From an uncultured Oscillospiraceae bacterium (lineage in GTDB: Bacteria; Bacillota; Clostridia; Oscillospirales; Oscillospiraceae): 6,157 bases of DNA. The notes beneath the pieces are model-generated. The model searched no databases. It was not told the DNA's origin and worked only from the letters and a program-made list of their open reading frames with translations. This document shows positions 5,652 to 6,157 of the stretch, in pieces. The stretch is taken from contig CANQKJ010000132.1 in the NCBI GenBank assembly GCA_947624465.1, positions 1 to 6,157 of the forward strand, written 5' to 3'. Both the position numbers and the translations under genes were made by a program. Numbering within the stretch: the first letter of the stretch is position 1; every line of letters starts with the position of its first letter.

Positions 5652-5680
5652 TTGACAAGTTAAAACAAATGTTCTATCAT
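5652..5680 (+). promoter_or_regulatory. Sigma-A promoter of uvrB
   Basis: A perfect TTGACA (5652-5657), a 17-bp spacer and TATCAT (5675-5680). The surrounding bases are unusually AT-rich for this window. Transcription should start near 5687, giving a leader of about 28 nt. A LexA-like box fills the right half of the spacer, so repression would occur by blocking polymerase. Confidence 0.88.
5663..5674 (+). promoter_or_regulatory. Probable LexA (SOS) operator of uvrB
   Basis: AAACAAATGTTC (5663-5674) matches the Gram-positive LexA pattern GAAC-N4-GTTC with one changed base; read on the other strand it is GAACATTTGTTT. It lies between the -35 and -10 of the uvrB promoter, as expected for a repressor site. 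UvrB is a known SOS gene in Bacillus, so DNA damage should raise its expression. Binding itself is inferred. Confidence 0.7.
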
Positions 5681-5708
5681 AAAGACGGCCCGCGAGCCGG
5701 AAAGGAGG
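5681..5708 (+). promoter_or_regulatory. 5' leader stem and ribosome binding site of uvrB
   Basis: CGGC (5686-5689) can pair with GCCG (5696-5699) around a 6-nt loop at the predicted mRNA 5' end. It is followed at once by AAAGGAGG (5701-5708), six bases before the ATG at 5715. The AAAGACGGCC block (5681-5690) and the GCCGG-purine-AAGGAG block are shared with the pyrE leader. Confidence 0.4.
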
Positions 5709-5714
5709 CGCCCC

Positions 5715-6157
5715 ATGCCCAAATTCGAAGTGGTATCCGAATACACCCCCAGCGGCGACCAGCCCGAGGCCATCGAGGCGCTGGCGGCGGGCATCGAGAA
5801 CGGCCTGGACGAGCAGGTGCTGCTGGGCGTCACCGGGTCGGGCAAGACCTTCACCATGGCCAAGGTCATCGAGAAGGTCCAGCGGCCCACCCTGGTGCTG
5901 GCCCACAACAAGACCCTGGCCGCCCAGCTCTGCGCCGAGTTTCGGGAGTTCTTCCCCCACAACGCGGTGGAGTACTTCGTGTCCTACTACGACTACTACC
6001 AGCCCGAGGCCTATATCCCCCACACCGACACCTTCATCGAGAAGGATATGTCCATCAACGACGAGATCGACCGGCTGCGGCTGGCGGCCACCGCCTCCCT
6101 GCTGGAGCGGCGGGACGTGATCGTGGTGTCCTCCGTGTCCTGCATCTACGGCCTGGG
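5715..6157 (+). CDS. uvrB: Excinuclease ABC subunit B (UvrB), N-terminal part only
   Basis: The first 147 residues of UvrB, the ATP-dependent helicase-like subunit that verifies DNA damage after UvrA loads it and then recruits UvrC for incision in nucleotide excision repair. The start [20 protein letters not shown] is typical. Walker A is GVTGSGKT (38-45), followed by [13 protein letters not shown] (motif Ia, about 60-72). The beta-hairpin that inserts between the DNA strands begins in [23 protein letters not shown] (about 89-111), with its tyrosines kept. The reading frame continues through [20 protein letters not shown] to [12 protein letters not shown] and runs off the right edge; full-length relatives are about 660-680 aa. 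The ATG is supported by AAAGGAGG six bases upstream. It has its own promoter with a LexA-like box, and uvrA or uvrC may follow outside the window. Confidence 0.97.
   Translation, partial: MPKFEVVSEYTPSGDQPEAIEALAAGIENGLDEQVLLGVTGSGKTFTMAKVIEKVQRPTLVLAHNKTLAAQLCAEFREFFPHNAVEYFVSYYDYYQPEAYIPHTDTFIEKDMSINDEIDRLRLAATASLLERRDVIVVSSVSCIYGL

Noticed and set aside
4053..6023. A 656-codon open frame on the minus strand across pyrE, radC and uvrB
   Set aside because: It lies opposite three clearly recognised genes, crosses their promoters and a terminator, and its translation is a low-complexity His/Gly/Val/Leu mix typical of antisense frames in GC-rich DNA.

Overview
The window is a GC-rich bacterial chromosomal segment. 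Third codon positions are overwhelmingly G or C, Shine-Dalgarno sequences are strong (AAGGAG/AGGAGG), spacers between genes are short, promoters are of the housekeeping sigma-A type, and a LexA-like box of the Gram-positive type precedes uvrB. Together these suggest a GC-rich Firmicute, most likely a gut clostridium of the Oscillospiraceae type (Flavonifractor/Pseudoflavonifractor-like). That placement is inference from style and gene content, not from a marker comparison. I see no mobile element, tRNA, rRNA or CRISPR array.

Layout. The 5' end of an NYN-domain (LabA/DUF88-like) nuclease-type gene runs leftward off the window (496 to 1). Divergent from it, after about 135 bp, is a two-gene unit: a small ECF-type sigma factor (632-1099) and an abutting single-pass membrane protein (1100-2230) that is probably its anti-sigma factor or sensor. 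The unit ends at a perfect 14-bp hairpin terminator. Next is a near-consensus promoter and a WYL-domain transcription regulator (2371-3354). A 16-bp hairpin follows whose 3' arm contains the Shine-Dalgarno of the next gene, a 213-aa unrecognised protein (3404-4045) that looks like the eroded N-terminal half of a phosphohexomutase. Then come a promoter, pyrE (4125-4802) and radC (4806-5519), three bases apart, ended by a GNRA-loop terminator. After a 195-bp spacer with a consensus promoter and a probable LexA operator, uvrB begins (5715) and runs off the right edge.

How the genes fit together. The right half combines pyrimidine synthesis (PyrE) with two genes of DNA-repair association (RadC, UvrB); uvrB is probably SOS-controlled. 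The left half is mainly regulatory: an envelope- or signal-responsive sigma/anti-sigma pair and a WYL ligand-sensing regulator. No gene is obviously horizontally acquired; codon use is uniform across the window.

The observations most worth a second look are the hairpin that hides the ribosome binding site of the 3404-4045 gene, the apparent phosphohexomutase-derived pseudoenzyme that gene encodes, the pair of 10-bp repeats flanking the WYL gene promoter, and the similar 5'-leader stem-loops of pyrE and uvrB. I did not find a clear new defence or mobile system.
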